Below, one piece after another: positions 1-12,215 of a stretch of DNA of 64,000 bases (within the stretch, counting starts at the first letter, position 1; each line of letters opens with the position of its first letter). The position numbers and the translations under genes are program-made. Source of the DNA: Linnemannia hyalina (Eukaryota > Mortierellomycota > Mortierellomycetes > Mortierellales > Mortierellaceae); NCBI GenBank assembly GCA_019671135.1, contig JAHRHY010000011.1:1488001-1552000 (forward strand). The letters are read 5' to 3'. The notes beneath the pieces are model-generated. The model was not told where the DNA came from. It made no database searches and saw nothing but the letters and a program-made list of their open reading frames with translations.

Positions 1-669
1 AGCGGACTCGTCGAATGGACATGTGGATACGACAGCCAGCCCCTACGCCCAGCTGCCTCCTGCCAACCCTTATGCCACCACCCACTCGCCCCCTTCCAGT
101 GCTTCTGTGAAGCGTCGTAGCACGCGTTTGAACGTCTTCAGTGCGCTCAGCCATACTCTCCATAGTATCGTCGATGTCGACCCTGAAGCCACCCGCCGTA
201 ACAACATTGGCAAAACCCGCGACGCCATCGTACAGGTTAGTCCTCTTCATTTTTTGGGTATTGGGTTTTTGTCGCTCGATAGACATTTATTTTCCCTTTC
301 TCCGCCAGAAGTACTGAACATGCCTAATGTATTTTTCCTGCATGATATTTTAGTTGGAGGAGCAGTTGGAGACAACGAACTCTGACTTGGACAAGATTTC
401 GCGTGCGGTTCAGGGCGACTTGGACCGGTTCCAGTTGCAAAAGACCAAGGACCTTCGGGACATTTTGCTCGCCTACGCTAAAGCCCATCAAAAGTGGTGC
501 CAAAAGGTAAATATATGTTTTTTTTTAACTTTGTTCTACCTTCTCCTTTTCATCCGGTACAAGTTGGAGCGGCATTACTCACCCATGTTTTGGTTTTCGT
601 TTTATGATGAATTAGAACTTGGGCTCGTGGCAGGAGGCAAAGGATAATGTTGAGCAAATACCAGTTTAA
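1..669 (+). CDS. Sorting nexin (Snx41/Atg20/Snx7-like), C-terminal part, 5' truncated by window
   Basis: Three exons are visible: up to 235, 354-506 and 616-669 (stop TAA 667-669). Both introns are GT-AG and phase 0. The spliced C-terminus reads FSALSHTLHSIVDVDPEATR, then RRNNIGKTRDAIVQ, a coiled LEEQLETTNSDLDKISRAVQ segment, DLDRFQLQKTKDLRDIL and NLGSWQEAKDNVEQ. This is the BAR-domain end of the Snx4/Snx41/Snx42 group of PX-BAR sorting nexins, known for endosome-to-Golgi retrieval and selective autophagy. The PX domain would lie upstream of the window. The Snx41/Atg20 assignment rests on the DPEATRRNNIGKTR signature; a closely related Snx7/Snx30-type name is possible. It converges with the BTB gene, with about 270 bp between the stops. 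Confidence 0.82.
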
Positions 670-937
670 AGACAAGGATACACCCGACGCAAACAACGCG
701 ACCCACATTGTAGTAATTTTTGAAGGCATAAGTAATGCTCATCAAACATAAAAAAAAAAAAATACAATCAAGAAAAAGAGTTTTCACAAATTACGTGTTT
801 TTTTTTGTTTTTGTTTTTTTTCTTTCTTTCTGCAGTTTATTTTCTGTGCGTGCAGAGCAAGTTGTGCTCAAGAAAGAAAAAAAAAAAAGAGAGGACGGGG
901 AATGTACTGTACGTGGATCTAAAGAAAAAGTAGCAAA

Positions 938-2881
938 CTAGATGGAGGTGGTATCACGCATGTCGTCAGAAAGGTACTTTCGACAAGCATTATACTCCTT
1001 ATCAGAACTCCACCCCTCGGCCTTCACAATCGTCATCACCAGCTGGCCGGCCCTACATCCTACTCTCACTAGCGCCCTTCCCAGGAACAACCTCAATGCC
1101 CTCCCGGGGGGCGTCACCTGTGCGGAGGACAGAGCCAACCTCCTGATAATGGGTTCTAGTTCATCCTGGCCCTTGTACGAATGCCCATCTAGGTGGAAGA
1201 ACAAATTCGGCGAGAGCTTGACCACATTTGCGGCCATTGTGAGTTGGGCGAGTCCGAGACGCTTACAGATCTTGTTGAGCTGCGCCAGATCCTGATCCCG
1301 GTATACAAAAAGGTGTTGATCGCCCAACATGGAGGAGTTGACGGACCCGGGCCAGACGGCAAAGATTTCTGTTGATGTGAGCTCGACGAGGAGGGCGAGG
1401 GGTTCGATATCGGATGTGGGTTTGTAGAGGAGGTCTTGGAGATCTGGAGAGGAGATGAGGAGTTTGTTGGCTTGGAGGATGGATTCTTTTGTGGAGTTGT
1501 CGTGCATGGTTATGTCGGATGTGGAGGAAGGGTTGGGAGATTGGGATGTTGAGGCGTTTGGGTTGTTGGATGAAGAGTGGTCGTTGGCGTTGTTTGGTGG
1601 TTGGTGTGAGAAGTACGATCCTCCTGACGTATCCTTGGGGTACCCGGTCGGAACTCCAGAAGCCACCGCAACAAGCTGCTGCGACTGTGAAGCACCCGAT
1701 GGCGTTGGCGACGAAGTTACTCTGCCCGCACCATTCCCGCGCTGCATATTCGAAGAAGACGCGACAAACTCCCGCCACCCCTTGACCATCACATGCTTGA
1801 CCTTGATGTTCTTCAACACCATCGTCACCTCTGGTTTGATTCTCTCCTCCGGCCGCGTCGGGAATCCCGAATATACATACTCTGTCCCCAACGACAACTT
1901 GGAGACCAAGTTATTCAACTTGAAGTACCGGGCTTCTTTGAGGAGGTTCATCCGATGGATCCTATCGCGGATGGGGATCTCATACCCCTGGAGATGGGAG
2001 ATGATATCCTTGAAGAGGTCTGGGGATCGACAGAAGTACGTGGGGGTTAGGTTTCGATCGGAGAAGGGTTCGAGGAGGCCGAAGAAGTTGGGCGAGTCGT
2101 TTAGGATTGTTTCTCGGGAGACTTTGAAGAGTGTCCCGCTCACGTTTATGAACCTATTTCGTTGTTTTGAAGTTGAGTGAAGGAAGGATGGAGAGGATAG
2201 AAGAGTAGGTGGATGAATAAAGTCAGTGAAATGCAGCATAAATGAGAGCGAAAATAATTATCCGGGATAATAAATGGCGTCAACGACCTCTCCAATTAGA
2301 CGACTATACATGTCCTCCTCCATCTCAGTTCACAAAACTCCAAAGAAAAACAGGCAACACAGAACAAAGAGCCTACGTTGTCTGGCGAAGGTTCTCGACG
2401 AGCCGTTTGAGTTTAAAAAAGTGGGCGTCCATGACGAGGTTCTCGAGGTGGACTTCATCCCGGGCGGCAACATAGTACCCCTGCATGTGTTTGATGATGT
2501 CCTTGAACACGTCAGGGTTGCGGTTGATGTACAGTACGCGAGAGTTGTATTCTTCCCTGTGTGGGTTCATGAACACTAGAGGTGAAGGTTATAAGATGAG
2601 GGAAAGTATAGACAGTCGTTAGATGGACTTGAGAACGGTCGCATTTTCGAGATGTGGATATCCATATATCAGCGAGGGAAATAGTTGAGTGACCAGTTGA
2701 TAATAATATAGGGGTGTAAGAGGGGTGGATGGTTACCATCGGTAAAGAAGTTGGGAGAGTCGTATTGGAGGGCAGAGTGGCTGAGGAGAAAGTTCTCGCC
2801 CGAGACGTTGACGGTGTAGAACAACCGTGGGTCGGACGTGACCAGTGGTGGTAAAGGCTTTGGAGCCGAAGATATCGACAT
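938..2881 (-). CDS. Tandem BTB/POZ (KCTD/Whi2-like) domain protein
   Basis: Three exons on the minus strand, 2881-2737, 2575-2377 and 2153-938, give 519 residues. Introns are GTAACC..CTCTAG (phase 1) and GTAGGC..AATAG (phase 2). Residues ~20-115 form one BTB fold (FYTVNVSGENFLLSHSALQ, YDSPNFF, RNPDVFKDIIKHMQGYY, DAHFFKLKRLVENL). A second copy follows at once (TFINVSGTLFKVSRETIL, DSPNFF, SPDLFKDIISHLQGYE, EARYFKLNNLVSKL). The rest is a Ser/Asn/Pro-rich linker and an unrecognised C-terminal region of ~180 residues. Such domains mediate oligomerisation and often serve as cullin-3 adaptors or, as in yeast Whi2, stress-signalling scaffolds; which applies here is not known. The spliced second domain starts exactly at the exon 2/3 junction, supporting a single gene over two adjacent ones. 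Confidence 0.85.
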
Positions 2882-5800
2882 TTTTTTTTGTTGTTGTTAT
2901 GGCGTGTGTCCTCCTGTTGTGGTAGTGGTGGTAGGTGTCCCTGTGCTCCTGCTGGCAAGAAGAAGTAGCGTCGCGGTGGTTGATGTCGTTCGGTTGATGG
3001 AGGATGTAATTCGACTTGGGTCCTGCAGAGATGTGTTGATGTGTTGATGAGATGTGTGAAGAAGAAAAAAGGGTTTGCGAAAGGGTAAAGGTAAGAAAAT
3101 GGTGGCACATGTGGCTTCTGTGGCTTGGGCATCACAAATAAAATCAATGTTGAAAAAGTAGATCGGTCAGCAAGTAGAAATGCGTCCTCAAAGATGCAGG
3201 CGTCGCGTTATCTACAGTGGGGCGAAGGAGTTTCTTAGGCTCACGCGGGAACTATCAGTCGAAGGAGGGTCAAGGAACCATAGGAGCGGCAAGCGGGTGA
3301 TTTCTTTGAAATGAGACCGGCAGGTATAAACATGTATAACGTCGCGCCTCGACTCGTTCTTGTCACACTACCAACCCGAACACACAATTACACAACGTTG
3401 TTAGCCCCCCTTCTATGAACCTCCGGAGGTCTGGACAGGAAGGGATCTTCAAATAGTTTATCCAAGTGGTCGGCATCATAATTATTCCTTGCACCTCGTT
3501 TTCTCCTGCTTTCCTTGCTCTCCTTCATCAAGCACAATAAACGACCACCATTGATAGCCGTTTTGTTGACCTGCTAAAAAGCGAGGGGAGGGAGGAGGAC
3601 GTGTCCACATTTTTTAACATCTTTAATGGTACGTCTATCTTTGTATGTGGGGTACGGATAATGACTGAGAAAAAAAAAGTGAACAAAAAGTGTGAGAGAA
3701 AAGGATCGCTCATTGTATTTTCAAGTCCCTTTCGACATTGCCAATGATGTCGCTAGGACCATCTTTTTCCTATTCCTTATCTTGTTCCAGCGCCAGGGTT
3801 AAAAAGTAAGTGACCAAAATAAGGAAGGTCCAAGTACTCGGAAATTTTGAGCGAATGAAACCTGGGGACGCCAGGTTGTCTTTCACAAGGAGATGAGGGA
3901 TAAGGGTGAAAGAGGAAGGAGACGTTCATAGCACCATGATTACGCAACTGTCGAAAGAGCAAGAGGCTGGACCCTTGAAAGAACAGAAAAAGGGCGCCAG
4001 GAGAAAAAATGAGTAATGAACAGTTGTATTGTCAGGGGGAATAAAGAAGGAATGGAGAAAGCTGTGGCACGGTTTGACCGACTTGTCTGTTTGTTTGTTC
4101 ACATGGAGAAATGAGAACGATCGGAGAAAACTCATTATGATGATGATGGTGGTTTTAGATACTTCATCTTCCCACTTCGTTCCTTTCATTGACGCGTCGG
4201 ATGGCGACCCGACATAACACATACGTTCGTCCCTATCCACTTCTCCATCCTTTGCTGCCGGACACCAACCAGCGACCAAGTAGCTTAGATATCAAATGAT
4301 CAGGGAGAGATACCAATGGAGTTTTCTGTTTTCCGTGTTCAAGACTGGCACACATACCTGTCTTCGACACGTCCTTTTACCTTTTGCTTGTATGTCTCTC
4401 GTTGAGACATCGGTTTCCACGCCAGAACTAGGGTAATTCTGTTCCCAGAAAAGTAGGCGAAAGAATGACCGAGATATACTTGCAGTCAGAGGAGTGCGGC
4501 GCCGGAAGAATGAGTAAAATGGAGGACATCTCTCTCTTCTTTTTCAGACGAAAAGGAACAATGAGGTTCCTTTTACATCTATAGGTGCACGCCTCAAAAC
4601 GCCCACCGTCCGCATCAGTTCGTCCGTCGATTACTGTCCAGAAACCTGCAGAGAAACAACAGAGCTATCCACCAGCGGAAAAAAAAGAGATGAAAAAACA
4701 GCCATCGTTCGCAAAGACTAGCTGCCGAAGGAGCAAAACCTAACTGCAAAAGCTTCCAGCAATGTTACTTTGACTTTGGGAGGCATAGCACGGTCTTTGA
4801 GTGTAAAATCAAGCTAGAAAATATAGTTGCCTCTGAATGTATGAGTCTATGGCCCTATGGACCCTCTCATTCCCCTGTTCCTTCCTGACAAGTAAATCCC
4901 TAGTACACTACCAAAGACACCGGGAACAAGACGAAGGTCAAAAACGAAATGGGAGGAGGAGGAGTCAAAGTACTCCGATAAAGTGGAGAATGGGCAAGTT
5001 TTCTTTTTGTTCTTTTCGGGACCTGTTATGTGTATAAGGTTGTCTCGTAGACACAAAAGAGTTCAAAGGATGGGTTTGGGCCTCTAGGGTATTTGCACAG
5101 TGACGACCCGGTGTTGAAGCATAAATCCGGAGAAATCCATGCAGGCAAAGACTCTGTCGTCGCCTCTCCCTTCTGAATGATAAGTTGTGTCAAAAACGGT
5201 TGAAGGAAGGATAAATGAGAAAAGGATATTCTTCGGCCCAGAATGAGTGGAGAGAGCAGTATGGTTGCGCTTATGCGTTTGAAGAAAGAAAGGAAGAACG
5301 CGTGTGTGAGAGAAGAAGAGAGGATAGAGGCTTTTTGGTGCTTTAATTCTATGTTACTGTTAGGCCTGCTCTCCGACCTTGATTATTTTATGATTGCCAT
5401 AGTGCACTGATTGAGTTGAGTTGAGATGAGAGGAATGTTCCTTTTGGTGTCACAACGGGTCCTGGTTGTAGCTCACCCTTTTTTATCCTCGATGCTGGTA
5501 ACTCGCTCCCTGTTGCTCATGTTACTGGTACCGACAATCCCTATTTTCAGACATCCAGTCTGGATGAGGGGCTTATTCTTATTCTTGTCCCTCGCCAAAT
5601 CCCTGACATGGGTCAAAATATTGCTCGTTTCGTTGACCGTTTCTATCACTGGTGACAAGAGGACAAGGGTGCGAGCAGAAAAGGATTAAAGGGCTAGATC
5701 GTGAAAAGGACAGTTGACAATAAACAACGATGTCATGCATGAAAGCATGTATTATGTTTGTGTTCAACAGGGACTATAAAATCAAAGGGAAGGAGCATGA

Positions 5801-5912
5801 AAGTTATTGACAATCGAGAAGAACGAAAAAAAAAGGTTTCTTCTTTGGTTGTACAGGATGTGGGAGAATAAGGACGTACCTTGCGCATAGTATCTATCCT
5901 TCCAATGGATGC

Positions 5913-6129
5913 GAGAGAGAGAGAGAGTTGGCGTTGAGAGTGTAGCCTCAAGAGCATTGTAAAATGAATGTTGTGGGCATGAGTGAAGGGGAAGAATGGA
6001 GGGTGAGGAGAAAGAGAGAGAGAGAGAGTTGGCGTTGAGAGTGTAGCCTCAAGAGCATTGTAAAATGAATGTTGTGGGCATGAGTGAAGGGGAAGAATGG
6101 AGGGTGAGGAGAAAGAGAGAGAGAGAGAG
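5913..6129. repeat. Tandem duplication, 101-bp unit, ~2.1 copies
   Basis: The segment beginning GAGAGAGAGAGAGTTGGCG near 5913 recurs at 6014 with a period of 101 bp and no difference that I can see until 6129. Each unit ends in a (GA)n run, which probably seeded the duplication by slippage or unequal exchange. No ORF spans it. Confidence 0.95.
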
Positions 6130-6307
6130 AGGGTAAGCTAGCGCGATGAGCTGTGATGGCTTATGGCAACAGGTGATTTTATCAATTAGGACGCGTGCCT
6201 GCATTTGCATATAAGTTTTTGCATGAGCTTGCCGTAGTCGTGGGAGTGACCATGGCTGTTGCCCTAAAGACTGTGGGCTAGTGAACCTGACCGCAGTCGA
6301 CAATTAT

Positions 6308-6363
6308 CAGTCAATTAGTCAATCAGTCAATCAGTCAATCAGTCAATCAGTCAAGCAGTCATT
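6308..6363. repeat. Seven-copy 8-bp array (CAGTCAAT)n
   Basis: Seven contiguous octamers: CAGTCAAT, TAGTCAAT, three more CAGTCAAT, CAGTCAAG and CAGTCATT. The array ends 28 bp before a TATA box at 6392. The complement carries ATTGACTG, i.e. repeated TGACT cores like bZIP half-sites, so it may be a cluster of activator sites. That role is inference. Confidence 0.9.
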
Positions 6364-6391
6364 CGATCAATTCAATCAAAACGCCAAGGGG

Positions 6392-6399
6392 TATAAAAG
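6392..6399 (+). promoter_or_regulatory. TATA box upstream of the Zn2Cys6 regulator
   Basis: TATAAAAG lies just after the octamer array and ~770 bp before the ATG at 7163. If used, it implies a long 5' leader or an undetected leader intron. Confidence 0.55.
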
Positions 6400-7162
6400 A
6401 GCGTGTTTGCCTAGTGTTTTTTTCCTTTTTCATATCTATCACATTGTTTTATCCTCCGCAAGAACAACACGATCCAATTGGTGTTTGGTTGCTCACTCCA
6501 TTATCTCACTCACTTGCCACCCATACCCATCCCTCTCTCTCTCTCTCTCTCATTTTTATTTTCCCTCTTCTTCTTCGCTTCGTCACCCCCTCTCTTTTGC
6601 TCTTGCCATTCTTTTATCCTCTTTCCCCTACTCTCCCACCCTCTTTCGCGGGCTGTACATACCAATTATATTCATATTCGCTTCCTGACCTTCCTCTCAT
6701 CGCAACAGCTGTTTTCCTTTTCTCCTTCCATTCACACCACTCACTCACTCCTCTCTCGGCCTTGTTTAACGACGACAAACTCAACTTTGTTTACATCCGT
6801 ACTCTCTGTCGTCGTTCTTTCTCTCCTCACTCTTCCTACATATAACGACTTCAACCCTGCCTTTCTAAACGACAATCACACACAACGACATTCACACACA
6901 CCCATCCAACTAACAAAGCAACCAGGAACGAAGGCAACCAACAGCAACAACGACAACAACGCTACTCCCTTCCACTGGTAGTCAGTTATCGCCACGAGTG
7001 GAGAGTTGGTCAACAGGAATAAGCTTTTACCTTCCCCCTTTTTTTTAGTTCGCTCGTACCCTGCAACACTGTCTACCTCTGTCAGTCAACAACAAAAGAA
7101 ACCAACTACCACACCACTACAACGACAACAGCCATCAACAACAACACTCAAACCCATACAAA

Positions 7163-10100
7163 ATGGCAAAGCATAGCGCAACCAAAGCCCGTCCACCACA
7201 ACAGCCCTCTCAGGCACAACGGCAAGAGTCAGAATCTGGCACCGACCATGACCATGACCATGACGACACTATCGACCACGACCACGACCAAGAGGACAAC
7301 GAGAACGACAATGACAACGACAATGACAACGACCAAGAAGACAACGATACCCAGCAACAGCAAGCGGACGGATCAGCACCCATCAAGCGCAAACGCCTCA
7401 CACAGGCATGCGATCCCTGTCGAAAGAAAAAGATCAAGTGTGGTAAGTCTTCACACCTTGTTTGTTTTTATCAATTGGTTTCTCTGTTAACGAATTGGTG
7501 GCAACACACACATAAACACCCTTCCTTCGTCTTGCAACAGCAACAACAACTACTGTTGGACACTATAGAGGATGAGTTTGCGCAATTGCAAAGATCGGGT
7601 TCCCTAATTCGCTTCTTTAACCACACAACAAGAACATACATACAACAACAACAACAAGAACATATATACACAACTCCCCAACGACCCTGACAATACTACA
7701 CCCCTCGGAAGCAAGCCCGTCGACCCTAACCCCATAACGTTCGTGACTCCCTCTTACTCTTTCCTATCCGCTCTCTCTCGCTCTGTCTGCGCTTTCCCCA
7801 ATAGATGGCCTCAAACCCAGTTGTGCAAACTGCGCAAAGCTGGAGCTGCAGTGCACCTATCTTCCGTCACTCAAGAAGCGTGGCCCGCGCCAGGGGTATA
7901 TCGAACTGCTTGAGAAGCGGCTCGACAAGATGGAAAAGATGCTCCAACACGGCCCAGGGGCCATTGACCCGGACATGCTCGACCCTCCCTCGGGCCACCG
8001 CCCTGGTGCAGACGCAACCAACAACGACGGCATTAATTCGGATAAACGGACCGGTGATCACCGATACTTTGGCAACACCTCTGCTCTTTCACAATATCAT
8101 GAGCTTAAGACAACCCCGCCTGCCTCACTCACAGGAACCACTGCAGGAGCACAGATCAGATCCAAGCGACCCATCTACGGCATTAGGGACGAAATCCCCC
8201 GCAAGGACATTCTCGACCATCTCGTCACTCTCTTCTTCGACTCGGTCTACTACCAATTCCCCATCATCCACCCCGATACCTTTATGAAGCAATACAGAGA
8301 AGGCAAGGTCTCGCCCAACCTCCTCAACGCCATCTGCGCCGGTGTCGCCCGCTTCTCCAACCACCCCGACGTTGTCACCACTCCCGCCTTCCTCGCTGGA
8401 GAGCCCTTTGCCACTAACGTTCGCAGCGCCGTCATTGACTCAATTGATATACCCACCGTCTCCAACGTCCAGGCGCTCTTGTTTCTCTCCATGTACGAGT
8501 ACGGCGCCGCACGAGGACCCCGCGCTTGGATGTATGGCGGCATGGCCATTCGAATGGCTCTCGAACTCGGACTCAACCGCGAGGATAGTAGCCCAGTCTT
8601 TTACCTCAAGGGCGACTGGGTCATGCGGGAGACGCGCCGAAGGGCTTTCTGGGCTTGCTTCATCATGGACGTCCTTGCCTCGTCTTCTTCAGGTCGCCCC
8701 AGGATGATGGACGAAAGAGACTGTGAGGTCTTGTTGCCGAGTGAGGACAATGCCTGGCATGAGGCTCGACCCGTCGTCACCGAGATGCTCCAGGAGGACG
8801 AGGAACCCACTTCAGCTACCTCTGAGGGCTCGTCGTGCAAATCCGCTGCCATGGATCTGGGCAAGGACGACCTGCCTGGCGAGGACCTCTCTGGCAATGA
8901 GCGCCGTGATTCAACTACTAATGGGGACTCCTCTCATAAGGTTTCTTCGTTGAGCTCGTTCGCCTATCTGATCAGGATTCTGGCGGTCCTCGGCAAGGTC
9001 TCGCAGTACGTCAATCGACCCAGAGCCAAGAGGTCAATTCCACCCAACGAGCCTGGATCCGAGTTCTCTGTCATCAATGCCGCTTTGGACGCCTGGCTGA
9101 GCTCTGTTCCTTCTCACCATACCTACTCGGTCGAGAACGCCAACAGAGTCAGGGACAAGGGTGAGGGCTGCATGATTGTCTTTATGCACGTCATCTATCA
9201 CACGTCGGTCGTCCTGCTCCACCGACCTATCCTCGCGGCTGAGAAGGCCAGTTTTCCGATTGATTCCAACTTTGTCGAAACCTCAGTCGCACGGTGTGCG
9301 GAGGCAGCCAGCAAGGTCTCTGAGGTCTTGGATTTCGTCAGCAACCAATCCTGCCCTCCCCGCGTCTTTATTTCTTCCTTCTTCGCCTACCCTGTCTTTA
9401 CTACCGCCACTATGTACGTATCTGTAGCCTGTAATTGTTATGAGGGTTGATATTTTTGGTTTTCTTTTGAAGTCAACGCCAACTAACACTGACCTTTTTC
9501 TACTCTACCTGATAGTCACATCACGAACGCGTTTGCGTCGGATCCTGTGATTGCAGCAAGAGCGCGGAGGAATCTCAGCACGCACGTCAAGATTTTGCAG
9601 ACCATGAAGTCGTACTGGGCGATGGCGGACAAGTTCTTCTACATCATTCGCGACCTCTATTCGATTCAGTCCAAGATCAGCTCTTCAGCAGTGAACGGCA
9701 CCATTGTCGTCCCTCAAGTCGTCTCGCACAACGCTCATGGATTGCACGACTATGCCTCCGATAGTGCGGTCGCTGCGCTCAAGGCCAAGGAGAAGATCAT
9801 GGATGTTGACCGTCAAGGACGCATTGGGGTGGATCGGACTGAGGCCGAGGCCGCTCAGGGCGGCGTGATGGAGGGGCACACTTCAGCACCCAAGATGGTT
9901 GTCAACAGCAAGCTGGCCTCGATCAGCTCGTTCCTCAAGAGCGACTCGGGTCTGATTGCTTTGTGGCGACGCGCTACGGAGATGCAGGTTATCGACGAGG
10001 CCAACCAGGAAAAGCGTCGGTTGTCAGAGACGACGGAGAATTCCCGCAAAGTTCAGCATATCTCGATCCAGGACGAGAAGGAGCAGGGCATGGAGGAGAA

Positions 10101-11859
10101 GGAGCTGATGGAGCAGCGCATCCGAATGAACCAGCTTGAGATTCAAGAAATCAACCAGGAGTTTGAGCGTCAGTGGAAGGCCAAGCTCCTGGCCGAGGAA
10201 CAACAAAAACAGCAGCAGCAGCAACAGTCGACGGCTTCCAGCGACAGCACTAGCGTCTCTGTCGAATCTCAGGCGGATGGTCAGGATCAGACACAGTCAG
10301 GAGAAGTCTCGCCTACGGAGAAGCGGCCGACAGAAGCGAATGAGTTGGCGAACCCACGGGCAGTTAAGCAGGCAAGAGTCAGCAAGCCCGAAACGACCCT
10401 CACCTCACTACGCGCCTCTCAGCGCAAGCCTCGATCCAACTCGAACTCGAGTTCCAACTCCAACACGACCAACACGACCAGCCCAATCACCACAACCAGC
10501 CTAATCACCACGCCCTGGCCAAGTATGGACCACAATCAGGCACAATCCGGTCCACAGCCTGGTTCGCATGCCCTGTCAACAGCCGATGGAAATCTGATGT
10601 ATCGCCAACCCATTGCCCAGCCACCACAGTCGATTCCTAGTCAAGGCAACTTTATGATGGCACAGCAGCAGCAACAGCCCGTGATATCTGCGCCCAACGC
10701 GTCCTTGATGACTGCAGCAGGACGTCCCGCCGATGTGAATCAACATTTGCTCAACGTGTACGCCCAGCAGCATCAACAGCAGGAAGCGGTTTCACAGTCG
10801 ATCGACATGCGACAAAACGCGACTATCCAGAGGCAACAGCAACAACTCCAACAACAACAAGCTCAAGCTCAGATGACGTCCTCCCTTTCTCTGGGACCAC
10901 CTGGCGGCTTTACCTCTGAGTATGCACCCACACCCACCATGGCTCCACAACAGCCTTCACCTATGACCCAGTTCCGCCAGCACCAACAGCTGCATCAGCG
11001 TTACCAGCATCAACAACAGCCACAGCCACAGCATCAGACCTCGGCAGCAGGATTCTCTAGCCCAGGCTATTATCCGCCCCTTGTCTATGGAAGCAGCTAC
11101 AGTCACCAGACGGCGGCGTATCTGCAGAAGGAGCCTGTTGATTCAATCTTTGATTTTGCGATGCCGCTCGGAGATTTGAACTTTTTGTCGAGCTCGTTCC
11201 AGATGGCGCCGATGATGATGCAGCAGACCCCTGCTACCCCTGCGACCAGCGGTAGTAACGCCTTTATACAGCAGACCACGACCATCAACAACTTGCCTCC
11301 TGGTTCTCTGGCTTCTCAGAGTCGGATACAGCAACAGCCACAGCAGCAACAGCAAACAATGAGTGTGAGTAGTACTTCAACCACAACAACCAGCAACGGA
11401 TCGCCATCACTGCAAGTCCCCCGACTCGACGCCAACAACGAATCAAACGGCCAAGGAGGCCGCCCTCCTGCAGATTCCAAGAGCCCACAGACCACAACCC
11501 AGATCTCGCCCGGTTTAGATTCATTCATGATGTCGGACGAGGCCTTTGCCGAGATGCAGTCCACACCTGATTCGTTGGTTCGGTACCTCCAGCACCACCA
11601 CCAGCAGCAGCAACAACAGGATCTGCAGTTGCAGCCCAAAGATAATCGGCAGCCGCTTTTGACACAGCAGAATTCGTTGTTGTATGATGACTATTTCCAG
11701 TGGAATCAGCCGCCTACTGTTGCACCTTCCCTTCAGCAGCCCCATCAGCAACATGCTCAGCAGGTTCAGCAGGTTCAACAGCCGATGAGTATGGATATGG
11801 ACACACCGGGCATCTCAGGCAGGGTTGTTGCCCACTCTTCCATCCCTTCCTTCTCTTAG
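7163..11859 (+). CDS. Zn2Cys6 binuclear-cluster transcription factor with Fungal_trans domain and poly-Q tail
   Basis: Exons 7163-7442, 7805-9413 and 9516-11859 give 1,410 residues. The N-terminus has Asp/His and Asp/Asn repeats. The DNA-binding cluster is canonical CX2CX6CX6CX2CX6C (Cys 83, 86, 93, 100, 103, 110) and is split by intron 1 after Cys93 (GTAAGT..ATAG, phase 1). A short coiled-coil dimerisation element follows (GYIELLEKRLDKMEKML). A fungal-specific transcription factor middle homology region covers ~225-600 (DSVYYQFPIIHPDTFM, GMAIRMALELGLNRE, RRRAFWACFIMDVLAS). A Glu/Gln coiled coil and very long Gln/Ser/Pro-rich segments that probably act in activation make up the second half. 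The target pathway cannot be read from sequence. The start is the first in-frame ATG before the cluster. Length is well above the 600-900 typical of the family because of the low-complexity tail. Confidence 0.92.
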
Positions 11860-12215
11860 ATTCCTCTTTGCTTTTTATCTCCACTTTATTTTTTCCTCTT
11901 GTATCATAGTTTGCTTTCATTGTTCACATTATATTTGTATATTCATTTTAATATGTTCAAATGGTGAAAGATAGATGAGGGTTATGAGAAAGACAATAAG
12001 CGATGACTTGGCGCGGCGCGTTGAATGATACTCAGATAAGCTAGCTCCAGGCTTTTTTTTTTGTTACTTAGTAATGAACGCCCTATTATGCAACGGAGGG
12101 GAAGAACAAAAGGAACGGGTTAATTAAATTTTGCTTTGCCAATTTTCGTACTTCAACGAATTTGCAAATAATACTCCAACCCTGAAACGAAGATACCCCG
12201 ATCATGGATCATGGA
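11860..12215. other. Convergent 3' region between the regulator and the Pns1 gene
   Basis: AT-rich sequence that should hold the 3' UTRs of both genes, and possibly a small last exon of the transporter (see that entry). No other gene seen. Confidence 0.5.

Larger units (their letters stand above)
2882..7162. other. Long intergenic region / promoter and 5' leader of the Zn2Cys6 factor
   Basis: I find no convincing gene in these 4.3 kb. The short open frames are low-complexity or lack family features. Notable content is a 101-bp tandem duplication (5913-6129), an 8-bp array (6308-6363) and a TATA box (6392-6399). A pyrimidine- then CA/AAC-rich stretch from ~6500 to 7160 looks like a long untranslated leader of the downstream regulator. 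The part next to 2881 is the presumptive promoter of the BTB gene. Confidence 0.6.

Noticed and set aside
942..2180. Long plus-strand frames opposite the BTB gene
   Set aside because: They are antisense shadows of the minus-strand BTB exons; no domain and no splice logic on the plus strand.
2512..3147. 211-codon minus-strand frame upstream of the BTB start
   Set aside because: It overlaps BTB exon 1 and intron in another frame, is low-complexity His/Thr/Pro, and the spliced BTB model explains the coding signal.
3926..4279. 117-codon minus-strand frame in the large spacer
   Set aside because: Composition is T-rich non-coding (Phe/Ser/Ile runs), no homologous motif, no supporting splice or promoter features.
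6308..6363. Telomere-like repeat
   Set aside because: CAGTCAAT does not resemble fungal telomeric TTAGGG and the array is short, internal and next to a promoter.
6478..6981. Overlapping Ser/Leu/Phe/Pro-rich frames
   Set aside because: All three plus frames are open because the leader is pyrimidine-rich; typical untranslated leader of a fungal gene, not a hydrophobic protein.
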